The position numbers and the translations under genes were made by a program. This document shows, piece after piece, positions 26,793-36,585 of a stretch of 64,000 nucleotides of DNA; within the stretch, counting starts at the first letter, position 1, and every line of letters starts with the position of its first letter. The DNA is taken from positions 248,001-312,000 of the forward strand of contig JACNLA010000028.1 of the NCBI GenBank assembly GCA_014381745.1. The letters run 5' to 3'. The stretch comes from Actinomycetota bacterium (GTDB lineage: Bacteria > Actinomycetota > Acidimicrobiia > Acidimicrobiales > MedAcidi-G1). The notes beneath the pieces are model-generated. The model did no database searches, was not told where the DNA came from, and saw only the letters and a list, made by a program, of their open reading frames with translations.

Positions 26793-27938
26793 CTACAGCG
26801 CGGATCTCGCCTTGTGGTGGTGGCGCCTCATGTGCACGCTCTGAACAAGACCCAACGCCACAAATGTGGTCACAATTGATGACCCTCCGTAGCTGACCAG
26901 CGGCAACGGAATGCCTGTGATCGGCATGATTCCGGTGGACATGCCAACGCTCTGGAACACCTGGAAGAGCAGCATCGAGAACACCCCGGCTGCCAGGAGC
27001 ATCCCGAACCTGTCATCGGCCATCCGTCCGATACGCCAGACACGTGCAAGCAACAGCGCTATCAGTGCAAGGACGACCGCACTCCCGACGAAGCCGGTCT
27101 CCTCGGCTATCACGGTGAAGATGAAGTCGGTCTGCTGTTCGGGTACCAGATCAGAGATGTTCTGGGTTCCCTCAAAGAGCCCGGTCCCCGTCAGCCCCCC
27201 GTTTCCGATTGCCACCTGCGCCTGCTCGAGGTTGTAGCTGGCAGCAGTGTTGGCCTCGTCGTCGACAAACACGAGGAGTCGCTTCACCTGGTAGTCGGCC
27301 AGGAGATCCGACTGAAGAACCATCACCATCCCGGTGAGGAGCATCAGGCCAAGGATCAACAGGTGACGGCCCTTCACCCCCGACACGAGGATCATCCCGG
27401 CCGCAATCGCTCCGTAGACGAGAATCGTCCCGAGGTCGGGCTGCATGAGAATCGCACCCACGGGGGCACCGACCATCACGACAGCGACAGCCAGACGTGC
27501 GGCACCTACCTCATGTACTGCTCCCAGCCATGCGGCCAGAGCGACGATGACTGCTACCTTGCCGAACTCTGACGGCTGGAACTGGTAGCTGCCGAACTGG
27601 AACCAGGCCCTGGCCCCCTTCACCTCGACCCCGATCAGGAGCACGCCTGTCAACAACACCATCAGGCCCAGGTAGGCGGGCAGGGCGAGGCGCTGCGCCC
27701 AGCGGTGCCCCACCCAGGCGGTCACCAACATGACCGCTGCCCCGATACCGACAAAGACCATCTGGCGGTTTAGGAAAGCCGTGTCAGCCGGACGTAGCTC
27801 GGTGACCGGACCCCGGGTCGCCGAGTAGACCATCACCACGCCAATGGCAGCCACGGCAAGTGCCAGCACCGGCAGCAGAAGGTCTATATGCCGCAGCACG
27901 GTCGGCCGGTCGAACCGGGGTTTGCGGATATCAACCAT
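26793..27938 (-). CDS. rodA: Rod shape-determining glycosyltransferase RodA
   Basis: The 381-residue SEDS-family membrane protein polymerises peptidoglycan glycan strands for side-wall growth, together with PBP2. About ten membrane segments are visible. The extracytoplasmic loop carries LEQAQVAIGNGGLTGTGLFEGTQ, and the signature GIPLPLVSYGGSS lies near the C-terminus. Its start overlaps the mrdA stop by eight bases, pointing to coupled translation with its partner PBP2. Confidence 0.96.
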   Translation of the reverse strand: MVDIRKPRFDRPTVLRHIDLLLPVLALAVAAIGVVMVYSATRGPVTELRPADTAFLNRQMVFVGIGAAVMLVTAWVGHRWAQRLALPAYLGLMVLLTGVLLIGVEVKGARAWFQFGSYQFQPSEFGKVAVIVALAAWLGAVHEVGAARLAVAVVMVGAPVGAILMQPDLGTILVYGAIAAGMILVSGVKGRHLLILGLMLLTGMVMVLQSDLLADYQVKRLLVFVDDEANTAASYNLEQAQVAIGNGGLTGTGLFEGTQNISDLVPEQQTDFIFTVIAEETGFVGSAVVLALIALLLARVWRIGRMADDRFGMLLAAGVFSMLLFQVFQSVGMSTGIMPITGIPLPLVSYGGSSIVTTFVALGLVQSVHMRRHHHKARSAL

Positions 27939-30186
27939 CGGTAGTTCCGAGGTTGGCTATGAGCTCATCGACCAGAGGCCCGCAGTCCACCCTCTCGCCT
28001 CGCACCCGGACGATTCCGTCGGCATCCAGAACCGGGCCGCTTGCCGGGTCGGCCGTCGGGTCGACTCCCTTGAGGCGCTCAAGCGTGTCGCCGGTGATCC
28101 ACTCGTACCAGGAGGCGCAGAGAGGCAGAGCGGCAGAGCGTGCATACCTGACAGCTGCCGTGGGTGCCTCGTCCACTGTGCCGGTAAGCACCGGTTCCAT
28201 GACCCTCGCCACGAGCGGTGCAGCGACCTGGCTACCGAAGCCGGCTTCTTCCATCACGGCGACCATCACGTGGGTTGGGGCATAGGCAGGTCCGAACGCG
28301 GCGAACAGGGATGTATCAGCCTTTCCACGCACCTCGGCAGTTCCTGTCTTGGCGGCAACCGGGAACTCCTCGAGCGGAAAGTAGGTGCCGTTGGTGGCCG
28401 TCGAGTTGAAGGCCCAGTAGGCGGTCCCCTCGGGATCCGCTGTCACGCCTGACAGGCCCTCGAGTACCAGTTCCCTAAACTCCGGGTCGATCTCCACCTG
28501 CGACACGGCACGAGCTCCGATGACACGCAGGGTCTCGCCGTCGCGATCCACCACCCTTCCGACGACGGTAGGGGCCATTCGCGTTCCACCGTTGGCGAAT
28601 GTGGCATACGCGTTGGCCAACTGAATAGGGGTGACGAGTACGTCTCCCTGGCCGATAGCGGTGTTCACGTTGTCGCCCGAGTACCACTCTCCGAACGGGA
28701 AGGCCACGGGGTTGTCCTCATGTCTCTGCTTCCGGTTGGCCGGGGTCGGCATGAAGCCGTCCTGTTCGAAGGGCAGGGGTACGCCGCTCTTGTAGCCAAG
28801 GCCATAGCTGGTGGCAGCTTCCTGAATGGCGGTCTCGGTGTGGAGAGGGTTGATGTAGACCGACTCGCCGATCGTGTAGTAGTAGACGTCGCTCGAAACG
28901 GTCAGGCTGCGAGGCAGGTCCACGTTCTCATAGGTCTTGCTGCCGGCGTTCTTGAAGACGCAGCCACTGGCCTCCTCCTCCTGTTCCTCAGCGTCGGCCC
29001 TGCAGCTCTGGAGGAAGTAGGACCCCGGGTCGTCCCAGAGTTCGTCCGCCTCTGGGACGCGTCCCACGCCGAACACGTCCTCGTGCCAAGCCGCGTGGGC
29101 GGTGAACAGCTTGAAGGTGGATCCGGGTGCGTACTCGCCCTGGATCGCCCGGTTGAACATTGGAAGGTCGTTGGCCGGATCGTTCAACTCGTTCCAACGA
29201 TCCACCGAGAACCCTCCGATCGACTCGTTTGGGTCGTAGGACGGATAGGAGGCCATCGCTACCACGCTCCCGCTGACCGGGTCCAAGATCACAACCGCTC
29301 CACCCGGCACCACGAAGGCGGCGGGATCCTCGCTCGACCCCTCCTCCCTTTCCGGCTGAACGGCACGTGCCAGTTCGACAGACCGCTCCAGTTCGGTCTC
29401 AACTAGCCACTGCACGTCGATATCGAGTGTGAGGATCACGTCGTCGCCGGGGATCGGTGCGAAGAACAGGTCCTTTCGTTCACGGACAATCTCGCCGCGA
29501 CGATCAACCTCGACGACACGTCGCCCGGCGACACCGCGCAGGTCGTCTTCGAACATCAACTCGATGCCGGCCTTTCCTATCTCGTCCCGCAGCCGGTACT
29601 CCTTGCCCGGCGACGTGTGACGGGACAGCAACTCAGCCTCGTTGACGGGACCGACCCAGCCCAGGACGTGGGTGGCAAGGTCCCCGTAGAGGTAGGACCT
29701 GACCGTGCTGTCCACGACGGTGACACCGGGATAGAGGTCTCGTCGCTCCCCGAAGAAGACAAGCAGGTCCTCGCTGACATCAAGCGCAATGGGTATGTCG
29801 TCGTAGTAGCCAAAGGCCCTGTCGGCAAGCGAAGCCTCAATGTCGGAAACCTTCAGGAGTTGGCCTGAACGGTTCACCTCGACGGCGATCCTGGTCAGCA
29901 TCCTGCGACGATCCACGGCGTCGAGGTCGGCCTCTTCCAGTTCGCGTGGGTTGATGGTGATCATCGTTGTGAGACGGTTGCCGACAAGCGTCCGTCCCTC
30001 TACGTCGAGGATCCTGCCCCGCGGCGCCGGCACGTCAATCACGCGCGTGATGTTGCTGGCGGCGGCGGCAACGGCCTGCTCGCTGATCATCACCTGCAGG
30101 TACCACAACCTCGCCCCAAGGGCCACGAAGAGTGAGACGGCTACAACAGCCAGCACCCGCATCCGGTATCGGGCTATCTCATCCAT
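27931..30186 (-). CDS. mrdA: Penicillin-binding protein 2
   Basis: The 751-residue class B transpeptidase cross-links peptidoglycan during elongation. An N-terminal anchor (VLAVVAVSLFVALGARLWYLQV) is followed by the dimerisation domain. The transpeptidase domain has the serine motif GSTFK near residue 355, SSDVYYY as the second motif and KTGTAEV as the third. An insertion of acidic residues (DAEEQEEEASGC) separates the first two motifs. The gene is 16 bases downstream of mreD and overlaps rodA, so the elongation complex is encoded as one unit. Confidence 0.96.
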   Translation of the reverse strand: MDEIARYRMRVLAVVAVSLFVALGARLWYLQVMISEQAVAAAASNITRVIDVPAPRGRILDVEGRTLVGNRLTTMITINPRELEEADLDAVDRRRMLTRIAVEVNRSGQLLKVSDIEASLADRAFGYYDDIPIALDVSEDLLVFFGERRDLYPGVTVVDSTVRSYLYGDLATHVLGWVGPVNEAELLSRHTSPGKEYRLRDEIGKAGIELMFEDDLRGVAGRRVVEVDRRGEIVRERKDLFFAPIPGDDVILTLDIDVQWLVETELERSVELARAVQPEREEGSSEDPAAFVVPGGAVVILDPVSGSVVAMASYPSYDPNESIGGFSVDRWNELNDPANDLPMFNRAIQGEYAPGSTFKLFTAHAAWHEDVFGVGRVPEADELWDDPGSYFLQSCRADAEEQEEEASGCVFKNAGSKTYENVDLPRSLTVSSDVYYYTIGESVYINPLHTETAIQEAATSYGLGYKSGVPLPFEQDGFMPTPANRKQRHEDNPVAFPFGEWYSGDNVNTAIGQGDVLVTPIQLANAYATFANGGTRMAPTVVGRVVDRDGETLRVIGARAVSQVEIDPEFRELVLEGLSGVTADPEGTAYWAFNSTATNGTYFPLEEFPVAAKTGTAEVRGKADTSLFAAFGPAYAPTHVMVAVMEEAGFGSQVAAPLVARVMEPVLTGTVDEAPTAAVRYARSAALPLCASWYEWITGDTLERLKGVDPTADPASGPVLDADGIVRVRGERVDCGPLVDELIANLGTTDG

Positions 30187-30202
30187 GACGTTGGTATGGC
30201 AA

Positions 30203-30721
30203 TCAGGAGGTGGCGGATCGGAGTCGGATCTCAGGTGGCAGGCCCCCGAGGACAGCCCAGCGGACGGCTCGGTTGACCGGCGGAGCTACTGCGGTCGTCA
30301 GGGCGGCCACCGTTAGGGCCTTGACGAGAAGTAGCGCCGGGTCAAAGGGTGGCAACCCGAACAGGAGGCCAACGGCTGCAACCATGAACATTCCGCATGC
30401 GATGGCCAGTAGCAGGGCGACCGCATCGGTCAACTTCGTGGAACGGATCATTCGCTGCTCAAGGCTGCTGACCGCAACAGCCAGTGGCGGAAACACGAGT
30501 GCGTGAAGCCCCAGAGGCGCCGACATGATCGAATCCTGCAGGAGACCGGCAAAGAAGGCCACCAATGCTCCCCTCTCGGGGCCTCCATGAAAGCCGGCCA
30601 GGATCGCCACGACGAGCATCAACTCCACCGATGACCCCTGGATTCTGAACTCGGTCAGGATGCTCACCTGGGCCACGAGCGCTGTGAGAAGAAGGGCCAT
30701 CACCCTCAGCTTGCTGCTCAT
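30203..30721 (-). CDS. mreD: Rod shape-determining protein MreD
   Basis: The 172-residue protein is a small integral membrane protein with five to six hydrophobic segments and an ILAGFHGGPERGALVAFFAGLLQD stretch typical of MreD. Its first codons overlap the mreC stop by four bases (ATGA). It links MreC and the elongation enzymes in the membrane. Identification rests on hydrophobicity, motif and location. Confidence 0.9.
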   Translation of the reverse strand: MSSKLRVMALLLTALVAQVSILTEFRIQGSSVELMLVVAILAGFHGGPERGALVAFFAGLLQDSIMSAPLGLHALVFPPLAVAVSSLEQRMIRSTKLTDAVALLLAIACGMFMVAAVGLLFGLPPFDPALLLVKALTVAALTTAVAPPVNRAVRWAVLGGLPPEIRLRSATS

Positions 30722-31557
30722 CTGTCAACCCCTGTCGGCTCGTCGACGATGAGCACCTTCAGAAAGCTGAGGTTCTCAAGGTCGGCTGACAACTCGACGA
30801 TTATCGAACGCCTGTAGTCGGCGTTCGCATCCGGGTCCAGGACCCTTCCGATGGGAATGTCGGCGGGAAACACGCTGCGCCCACCGGAGGTGACCACGAC
30901 CTCGTCGCTTTCGACCTGTGCGTCCAGGCGAACACCCGATTCGATTCTGAGGATTCCGTCTGTTCCTGTTCCCTTGGCCAAGCCCTCGTCCTGTGACGTG
31001 ACAAGCCTCACCCCTACCCTGAAGTCCGGGTGGGTGGCCAGCTGGACCAGTGAACGGGAACGGTCCACCTGTTCGAGGCGGCCGACCAGACCAGCGCCGG
31101 TGACCACGGCCATACCCTCCTCGAGGCCGTCGTCGGTGCCTTTGTCCACCTCTATTAGATGGTCTGTGAAGTTTCCCGGTGGGCTGCCGAGGATCCTCAC
31201 CACCACGGCTTCAAAGTCCGAGTAGTCGATGTCTACCTCGCTGAGCAGCCTGTTGAGCAGCTCGGTGTCGGCCTCTGAGGTAAGCGCGTTGCCGCGCATC
31301 CGGGCTAACTCGACCTCGAGACGTTCGTTCTCCATTCGGAGGTTCTCATAGCCGAAAATCCCGTTCCATGCGGTCTGGACGGGATCGGTGAGACGGTCGC
31401 TGAGAGTCCGAACTGGCTCCAGAATGTCTCTCACACCATGTTGGAATGCGTCCAGCGGTTGGAGTCCCCGGAACTGGAGCGTGAGAAGTGTGAGCGCTGC
31501 AGCCAGCAGGATCAGCAGCGTGGGGCGGGGCCTGTCGGCGGGCCGCTGGGCCGCCAT
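30718..31557 (-). CDS. mreC: Rod shape-determining protein MreC
   Basis: The 279-residue protein has one N-terminal membrane anchor (LLILLAAALTLLTLQF) and a coiled-coil segment around residues 70-100. The two beta domains typical of MreC follow, with IGSPPGNFTDHLIEVDKGTDDGLEEGMAVVTGAGLVGRL-type sequence. It sits between mreB (three bases upstream) and mreD (four-base overlap) and organises the elongation complex on the outer face of the membrane. Confidence 0.95.
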   Translation of the reverse strand: MAAQRPADRPRPTLLILLAAALTLLTLQFRGLQPLDAFQHGVRDILEPVRTLSDRLTDPVQTAWNGIFGYENLRMENERLEVELARMRGNALTSEADTELLNRLLSEVDIDYSDFEAVVVRILGSPPGNFTDHLIEVDKGTDDGLEEGMAVVTGAGLVGRLEQVDRSRSLVQLATHPDFRVGVRLVTSQDEGLAKGTGTDGILRIESGVRLDAQVESDEVVVTSGGRSVFPADIPIGRVLDPDANADYRRSIIVELSADLENLSFLKVLIVDEPTGVDR

Positions 31558-31560
31558 GGG

Positions 31561-32613
31561 CTACTGGTTGCCGTCGCCGAAGATGACGCTACCGAAGACG
31601 TCGAACTCCTCGAGCGCCCGACCGGCGCCGAGCACGACAGCCAGGAGGGGATCTGGTGCCAGGCGTACCGGCATCCCTGTCTCGGCGTGAAGCAGTTCAG
31701 GAAGGCCGACGAGGAGGGCTCCCCCACCTGCAAGGGTGATGCCGTGTTCCATGATGTCGGCGGCCAGTTCTGGCGGGGTCCGATCAAGGGTGACCTTTAC
31801 CGCATCCACAATGGAGGCCACGGGCTCCTCGATGGCCTCGCGTACCTCTGTCGTTGAGATTGTGACCAGTCTCGGGAGGCCGGTCATGAGATCACGTCCT
31901 CTTACCTCGGCCATGCGGTCCTGGGTAAGGGGGACCGCTGATCCGAGAGCGATCTTGATTTCTTCCGCTGCCCTGACGCCGATGCTCAGGCCATGCTCCT
32001 TTTTCATGAACTGTCCGATTGCCTCGTCAAGCTCGTCGCCTCCTATCCGGGAGGACTGGCTGGCTACCACTCCCCCGAGGGAGATGACCGCCACCTCGGT
32101 GGTTCCGCCGCCGATGTCGACGATCATGGATCCGCTGGGGGCTGCGATGTTGAGGCCGGCTCCGATGGCTGCTGCGATCGGTTCTTCGATGATGTAGGTG
32201 GGTGCCCGGGCTCCTGCGTATTCGGCCGCTTCCTGTACGGCCCGGCGCTCAACACCGGTCACACCGGATGGCACGCAGATGACCATTCGGGGCTTTGACC
32301 AGCGACGGTTGTGAACTTGCTGTATGAAGTAGCGAAGCATCTTCTCGCATACCTCAAAGTCGGCGATGACACCGTCCTTGAGGGGGCGGCTGGCCTTTAT
32401 GTGGCCAGGTGTTCGGCCGATCATGCGTCGGGCCTCGGAGCCGACCGCCAGTGGGGTTCCGTCAATAACGTTGATTGCGACTACGGAGGGTTCATCAAGA
32501 ACGATTCCCTCGCCTCGCACGTAGACGAGGGTGTTGGCGGTGCCCAGGTCGACTGCGATGTCGCGCCCGCCAAAGATCGGGTTCCTCGCTGTACGTGCTC
32601 CGCTGATGCCCAT
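31561..32613 (-). CDS. mreB: Rod shape-determining protein MreB
   Basis: The 350-residue bacterial actin directs side-wall synthesis. Phosphate loop 1 is DIAVDLGTANTLVYV and phosphate loop 2 is MIVDIGGGTTEVAVISLG. The adenosine motif GGGALLVGLPELL lies near the C-terminus. I start at ATG 32613 (MGISGARTARNPIFGGRD), the normal family length; the frame stays open for 62 more codons, but that part looks like promoter and leader. A small hairpin (AGCAC/GTGCT) lies in this 220-base gap before ndk. Confidence 0.97.
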   Translation of the reverse strand: MGISGARTARNPIFGGRDIAVDLGTANTLVYVRGEGIVLDEPSVVAINVIDGTPLAVGSEARRMIGRTPGHIKASRPLKDGVIADFEVCEKMLRYFIQQVHNRRWSKPRMVICVPSGVTGVERRAVQEAAEYAGARAPTYIIEEPIAAAIGAGLNIAAPSGSMIVDIGGGTTEVAVISLGGVVASQSSRIGGDELDEAIGQFMKKEHGLSIGVRAAEEIKIALGSAVPLTQDRMAEVRGRDLMTGLPRLVTISTTEVREAIEEPVASIVDAVKVTLDRTPPELAADIMEHGITLAGGGALLVGLPELLHAETGMPVRLAPDPLLAVVLGAGRALEEFDVFGSVIFGDGNQ

Positions 32614-32833
32614 CGGCAATTTCCGTTCGATCACATGTTCCGGGTTACAGGTGCACCGTACGCCCCGCCGACCACCCACCGGGGGCAGCACGTAACAGTG
32701 CTCCCGACGGGTGCTGCCAGATGCTCTGAACACCACGTTTCGGACGGGACCGTAACGCGTTCTGAGGTGTTTTGCCACTCTGGGCGCATGCTCGGCCACG
32801 CAGGGCGGACATGTTCACCATGATTCCCCGGAG

Positions 32834-33253
32834 TCAGGCCCTGATTTCAAGACCGGGAAAGAAAATCTCGATCTCCCGCTGGGCGGACTCGATCGCATCG
32901 GAGCCGTGGACAAGGTTCTCGGTCACAGCCAGACCGAAGTCTCCCCTGATCGTTCCCGGCGCCGCCTGACACGGATCAGTGGCCCCCATCAGGGTGCGGA
33001 CGACCCCCACGGTCCCCTCGGGACCACCGACGACGAGCAGCATGGCCGGTGAGCGAGACATGAACGCCACCAGGTCACCAAAGAACGGCTTCTCAGCATG
33101 CTCGGCGTAGTGGCGAGCAAGAACATCTCTGTCGAGGCTGCGCAACTCACTGGCCAGGATGGTCAGGCCCTTGCGCTCAAACCTGCCGATGATCTCGCCT
33201 ACGAGCCCCCTCTCAACCGAGTCGGGCTTGCAAATTACGAATGTTTTCTCCAT
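32834..33253 (-). CDS. ndk: Nucleoside diphosphate kinase
   Basis: The 139-residue enzyme transfers phosphate among nucleoside di- and triphosphates. The active-site histidine is in NLVHGSDAIESAQREI near residue 118, and the N-terminus TFVICKPDSVERGLVGEI is typical. Length is normal. It follows folC by 16 bases on the same strand, so the two are probably cotranscribed. Confidence 0.97.
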   Translation of the reverse strand: MEKTFVICKPDSVERGLVGEIIGRFERKGLTILASELRSLDRDVLARHYAEHAEKPFFGDLVAFMSRSPAMLLVVGGPEGTVGVVRTLMGATDPCQAAPGTIRGDFGLAVTENLVHGSDAIESAQREIEIFFPGLEIRA

Positions 33254-33269
33254 GAGCGCAGGCTAGGCC

Positions 33270-34592
33270 TCACATTTCGCTATCGAAATCCGGATCACCA
33301 GAAGAGCCGATATCAACTGCAGCCGCCCTCGCCTCAGCCAACACATAGAAGGATCCTGTCACCAACACCATGTCGTCATCGTCGGCCAGAGCGAGCGCCC
33401 GTCTCAGCGCCTCAGCCGCATCCGGTGCCACCTCCACCTCAAGACCCCTCTCGCTGCAGCACGACCCTAGAACCGCACCCGGGATAGCTCTCGGCGACGG
33501 TGCCGTGAAGACGATCACCACGTCAGGGTCGAGGCCGACGAGCTCATCGACCACGGCGCCGGGCTGGCGAGGCCCGAGCATGCCGAGCACCAGGATCCGC
33601 CGCGCCACAGGAAACACCTCTGGCGCCGTCTCGGCTAGAGCACGCGCCGCTTGGGGATTGTGTGCGCCGTCGAGGAGCACCAGCGGACGGCTGGAAATCA
33701 CCTCCAGCCGTCCGGGAATCAGCATCCCGGCAAACGCTTCAGAGACAACCTCGTCGTCAAGTTGGGTATCCAGCATCGCCTCGACGGCGGTCAACGCAAT
33801 CGCCGCGTTGTCAGCCTGGTAGAAGCCGTGCAGCGGAAGGTATACCTCGTCATGGCGGCCGAATGGTCCGAACAGGTCGATCATCTGACCGCCGACTGCA
33901 GGAGAAGATGCCGACACACCAAAGTCGCTGCCGCGCACAAGAAGTGGATCCGGCCCCTCAGCCATGAACACGTCAAGCAGCTCGACCGAGGTGTCACCGA
34001 GAACGAGGGGCCTACCTTCGACGATGATCCCAGCCTTCTCCATGGCAACAGCTCTACGCCAGTCGCCCACACCGTCGGTGTGATCCATGCCGATGTTGGT
34101 AATCACCGAGACCCTGGACTCGATGACGTTGGTGGCGTCGAAGCGACCAAGAAGACCCACCTCGACAACGGCTGCATCGACAGCCTCGTTGCTGAACCAC
34201 AGGAAGGCTGCAGCCGTAAGAATCTCGAAGTACGAGGGGTGTTCATCAAGAACTCCGACATAGCGGGCCAGATCCTCGATCAGATCGCCAAAGTCCTCTT
34301 CGGTGATCAACTCACCGGAGATCTTCAACCTCTCCCTGATGGTGTCCACATGGGGGCTGGTGTAGGAGCCCACCCGTAGGCCTGCAGAAGCCAACAGAGC
34401 ACTGGCCATGGCTGCAACCGAACCCTTGCCGTTTGTGCCGGTCACATGAATCGACGGAAGGTCGATCTGCGGATCACCCATCGAGGCGACGAGGCCCCGA
34501 ATGGAATCCAGGCTCAGACCATGGATTCGGCCTGCCGTTGCCTCAAGGTTTACGTACCCGTCGAGAAAGTCGAGGGCGTCGCGGAACTCCAC
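33270..34592 (-). CDS. folC: Folylpolyglutamate synthase / dihydrofolate synthase
   Basis: The 440-residue ligase adds glutamate to dihydropteroate or folates using ATP. The P-loop HVTGTNGKGSVAAM is near residue 50, followed by SYTSPHVDTIRERLKI. The middle domain has NIGMDHTDGVGDWRRAVAMEKAGII, and DGAHNPQAARAL marks the C-terminal domain. It is 15 bases downstream of clpX. Whether it does one or both reactions cannot be told from sequence alone. Confidence 0.96.
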   Translation of the reverse strand: MEFRDALDFLDGYVNLEATAGRIHGLSLDSIRGLVASMGDPQIDLPSIHVTGTNGKGSVAAMASALLASAGLRVGSYTSPHVDTIRERLKISGELITEEDFGDLIEDLARYVGVLDEHPSYFEILTAAAFLWFSNEAVDAAVVEVGLLGRFDATNVIESRVSVITNIGMDHTDGVGDWRRAVAMEKAGIIVEGRPLVLGDTSVELLDVFMAEGPDPLLVRGSDFGVSASSPAVGGQMIDLFGPFGRHDEVYLPLHGFYQADNAAIALTAVEAMLDTQLDDEVVSEAFAGMLIPGRLEVISSRPLVLLDGAHNPQAARALAETAPEVFPVARRILVLGMLGPRQPGAVVDELVGLDPDVVIVFTAPSPRAIPGAVLGSCCSERGLEVEVAPDAAEALRRALALADDDDMVLVTGSFYVLAEARAAAVDIGSSGDPDFDSEM

Positions 34593-34607
34593 GATCGCCG
34601 GGGCTTG

Positions 34608-35870
34608 CTAGGAGGCGGCGCGGTCGCGACGCTCGTCGTCACGGGGCAGCACCGTCGGCATCTGGCGCTCGCGAACCGTGTCGATGTCGACGACCACCTT
34701 TCCGGCTGCCTCGTCGCTTGGCAGGTCGTACATGACGTCCAACAGGACCTCTTCGAGGATCGCCCTGAGGCCGCGTGCCCCGGTACCCCTCTCAAGCGCC
34801 TGTTCGGCGATGGCGGCGAGAGCTTCTTCGCTGACCTCCAACTCGATCTCTTCGAACTCGAAGATCTTCTGGTACTGCTTCATGAGGGCATTGCGGGGCT
34901 CAACCAGAATCTGGACGAGGGCGTCGACCTCCAACTGGGAGACCGTGCCGACAACCGGCAGGCGTCCGATGAACTCCGGAATCAGGCCAAACTTGATCAG
35001 GTCCTCTGGTCGAACGGTGGCGAAGAGCGACCCGAGGTCCTTTTCGCTGGCGGTACGGACATCGGCACCAAAGCCCACGGCGACCCCGCCGAGGCGATTC
35101 TCGATTACCGTCTCGAGGCCGGCAAAAGCTCCACCGCAGATGAACAAGATGTTTGTCGTGTCGATCTGGAGGAACTCCTGGTGCGGGTGCTTGCGACCCC
35201 CCTGGGGCGGCACAGCGGCTGTAGTTCCCTCGAGGATCTTAAGGAGTGCCTGCTGCACCCCTTCGCCTGAGACGTCCCTCGTAATGGACGGGTTCTCGCT
35301 CTTGCGGGCCACCTTGTCTATCTCGTCTATGTAGATGATCCCTGTTTCGGCCTTTTTGATGTCGTAGTCAGCCGCCTGGATCAGCTTCAGGAGAATGTTC
35401 TCGACGTCTTCGCCCACATAGCCGGCCTCGGTCAGTGCGGTGGCGTCGGCGATCGCAAACGGGACGTTGAGCATCCGGGCCAGGGTCTGGGCCATGAGGG
35501 TCTTGCCGCAGCCGGTGGGACCGATGAGCAAGATGTTTGACTTCGAGAGCTCGACGTCGTCGCCGGGGCCGGCAACCGATTGAACGCGCTTGTAGTGGTT
35601 GTAGACGGCTACGGAAAGGATCTTCTTGGCCTGGTCCTGACCGACTATGTAGTCGTCAAGGAAGGAAAAGATCTCTCTCGGCTTTGGAAGCTCGCCCATC
35701 GAGAGGTCGCTCGGCTCGGAGAGTTCCTCGTCGATAATCTCGTTGCAGAGGTCGATGCACTCATCGCAGATGTAGACACCGGGACCGGCGATCAGCTTCT
35801 TGACCTGTTTCTGGGTCTTGCCGCAAAAAGAGCACTTCAGCAACTCTCCGCCTTCACCAAACTTCGCCAT
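34608..35870 (-). CDS. clpX: ATP-dependent Clp protease ATP-binding subunit ClpX
   Basis: The 420-residue AAA+ unfoldase feeds substrates to ClpP. The N-terminal zinc-binding domain has CSFC and CDECIDLC. Walker A is GPTGCGKT, Walker B is [10 protein letters not shown], and the ClpP-binding loop and C-terminal small domain follow. I start at ATG 35870 ([17 protein letters not shown]), preceded by an AGGGGG ribosome-binding site. clpP lies 67 bases upstream on the same strand. Confidence 0.97.
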   Translation of the reverse strand: MAKFGEGGELLKCSFCGKTQKQVKKLIAGPGVYICDECIDLCNEIIDEELSEPSDLSMGELPKPREIFSFLDDYIVGQDQAKKILSVAVYNHYKRVQSVAGPGDDVELSKSNILLIGPTGCGKTLMAQTLARMLNVPFAIADATALTEAGYVGEDVENILLKLIQAADYDIKKAETGIIYIDEIDKVARKSENPSITRDVSGEGVQQALLKILEGTTAAVPPQGGRKHPHQEFLQIDTTNILFICGGAFAGLETVIENRLGGVAVGFGADVRTASEKDLGSLFATVRPEDLIKFGLIPEFIGRLPVVGTVSQLEVDALVQILVEPRNALMKQYQKIFEFEEIELEVSEEALAAIAEQALERGTGARGLRAILEEVLLDVMYDLPSDEAAGKVVVDIDTVRERQMPTVLPRDDERRDRAAS

Positions 35871-35937
35871 GTCGCACCCCCTGTCCTGTCGTATCTGAGA
35901 TGTGGAACTACCTAGTTCAGCACGAAACCGGCCTGAA

Positions 35938-36585
35938 TCAGGTGACCGCCGATATTGCACCGCTGTTGTCGGCCATGTCGCGCGAGTCGATCACCTCGTC
36001 GATTATCCCGTATTCCTTGGCCTCCTGCGCCGTCATGACGAAGTCACGGTCCGTGTCGGAGTGGATCTTTTCGACCTCCTGGCCAGTGTGGTCGGCCAGA
36101 ATCTCCTCGAGTTGAGCCTTCAGCCGCTGAATCTCACGTGAGGCCAGCTCGATGTCAGAGACCTGACCCTGGGCGCCTGCATAGGGCTGATGGATCAGGA
36201 CTCTGGAGTGAGGAAGTGCCAGACGTTTGCCGGGGGCTCCGGCAGCCAACAGCACGGCCGCGGCCGATGCCGCCTGACCGAAGCAAATGGTTGTGATATC
36301 GGGCTTGATGTACTGCATCGTGTCGTAGATGGCGAAGAGGGCGTTGATGTCGCCGCCGGGCGAGTTGATGTAGAGGCTTATGTCTCGGTCGGGGTTCTCG
36401 GACTCGAGGTGCAGGAGTTGAGCGCAGACCAGGTTGGCAATGGTGTCGTCGATCGGGGTACCGATGAAGATGATGTTCTCTTTGAGGAGCCGCGAGAACA
36501 GGTCAAAGGCCCTCTCGCCGCGGCTGGTCTGTTCGACCACCGTTGGAACCAGGTAGTTGTGTACGTTCAGGTCTGCCAGGGTCAT
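35938..36585 (-). CDS. clpP: ATP-dependent Clp protease proteolytic subunit ClpP
   Basis: The 215-residue serine protease has the catalytic Ser in [15 protein letters not shown], the His in [14 protein letters not shown] and the Asp near TDRDF. Its start overlaps the tig stop in the sequence TGATG. Only one clpP copy is seen in the window; many actinobacteria carry two, so a second may lie elsewhere. Confidence 0.97.
   Translation of the reverse strand: MTLADLNVHNYLVPTVVEQTSRGERAFDLFSRLLKENIIFIGTPIDDTIANLVCAQLLHLESENPDRDISLYINSPGGDINALFAIYDTMQYIKPDITTICFGQAASAAAVLLAAGAPGKRLALPHSRVLIHQPYAGAQGQVSDIELASREIQRLKAQLEEILADHTGQEVEKIHSDTDRDFVMTAQEAKEYGIIDEVIDSRDMADNSGAISAVT

Noticed and set aside
34446-35270. 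Plus-strand frame opposite folC and clpX
   Set aside because: It mirrors conserved coding sequence and has no start signal of its own.
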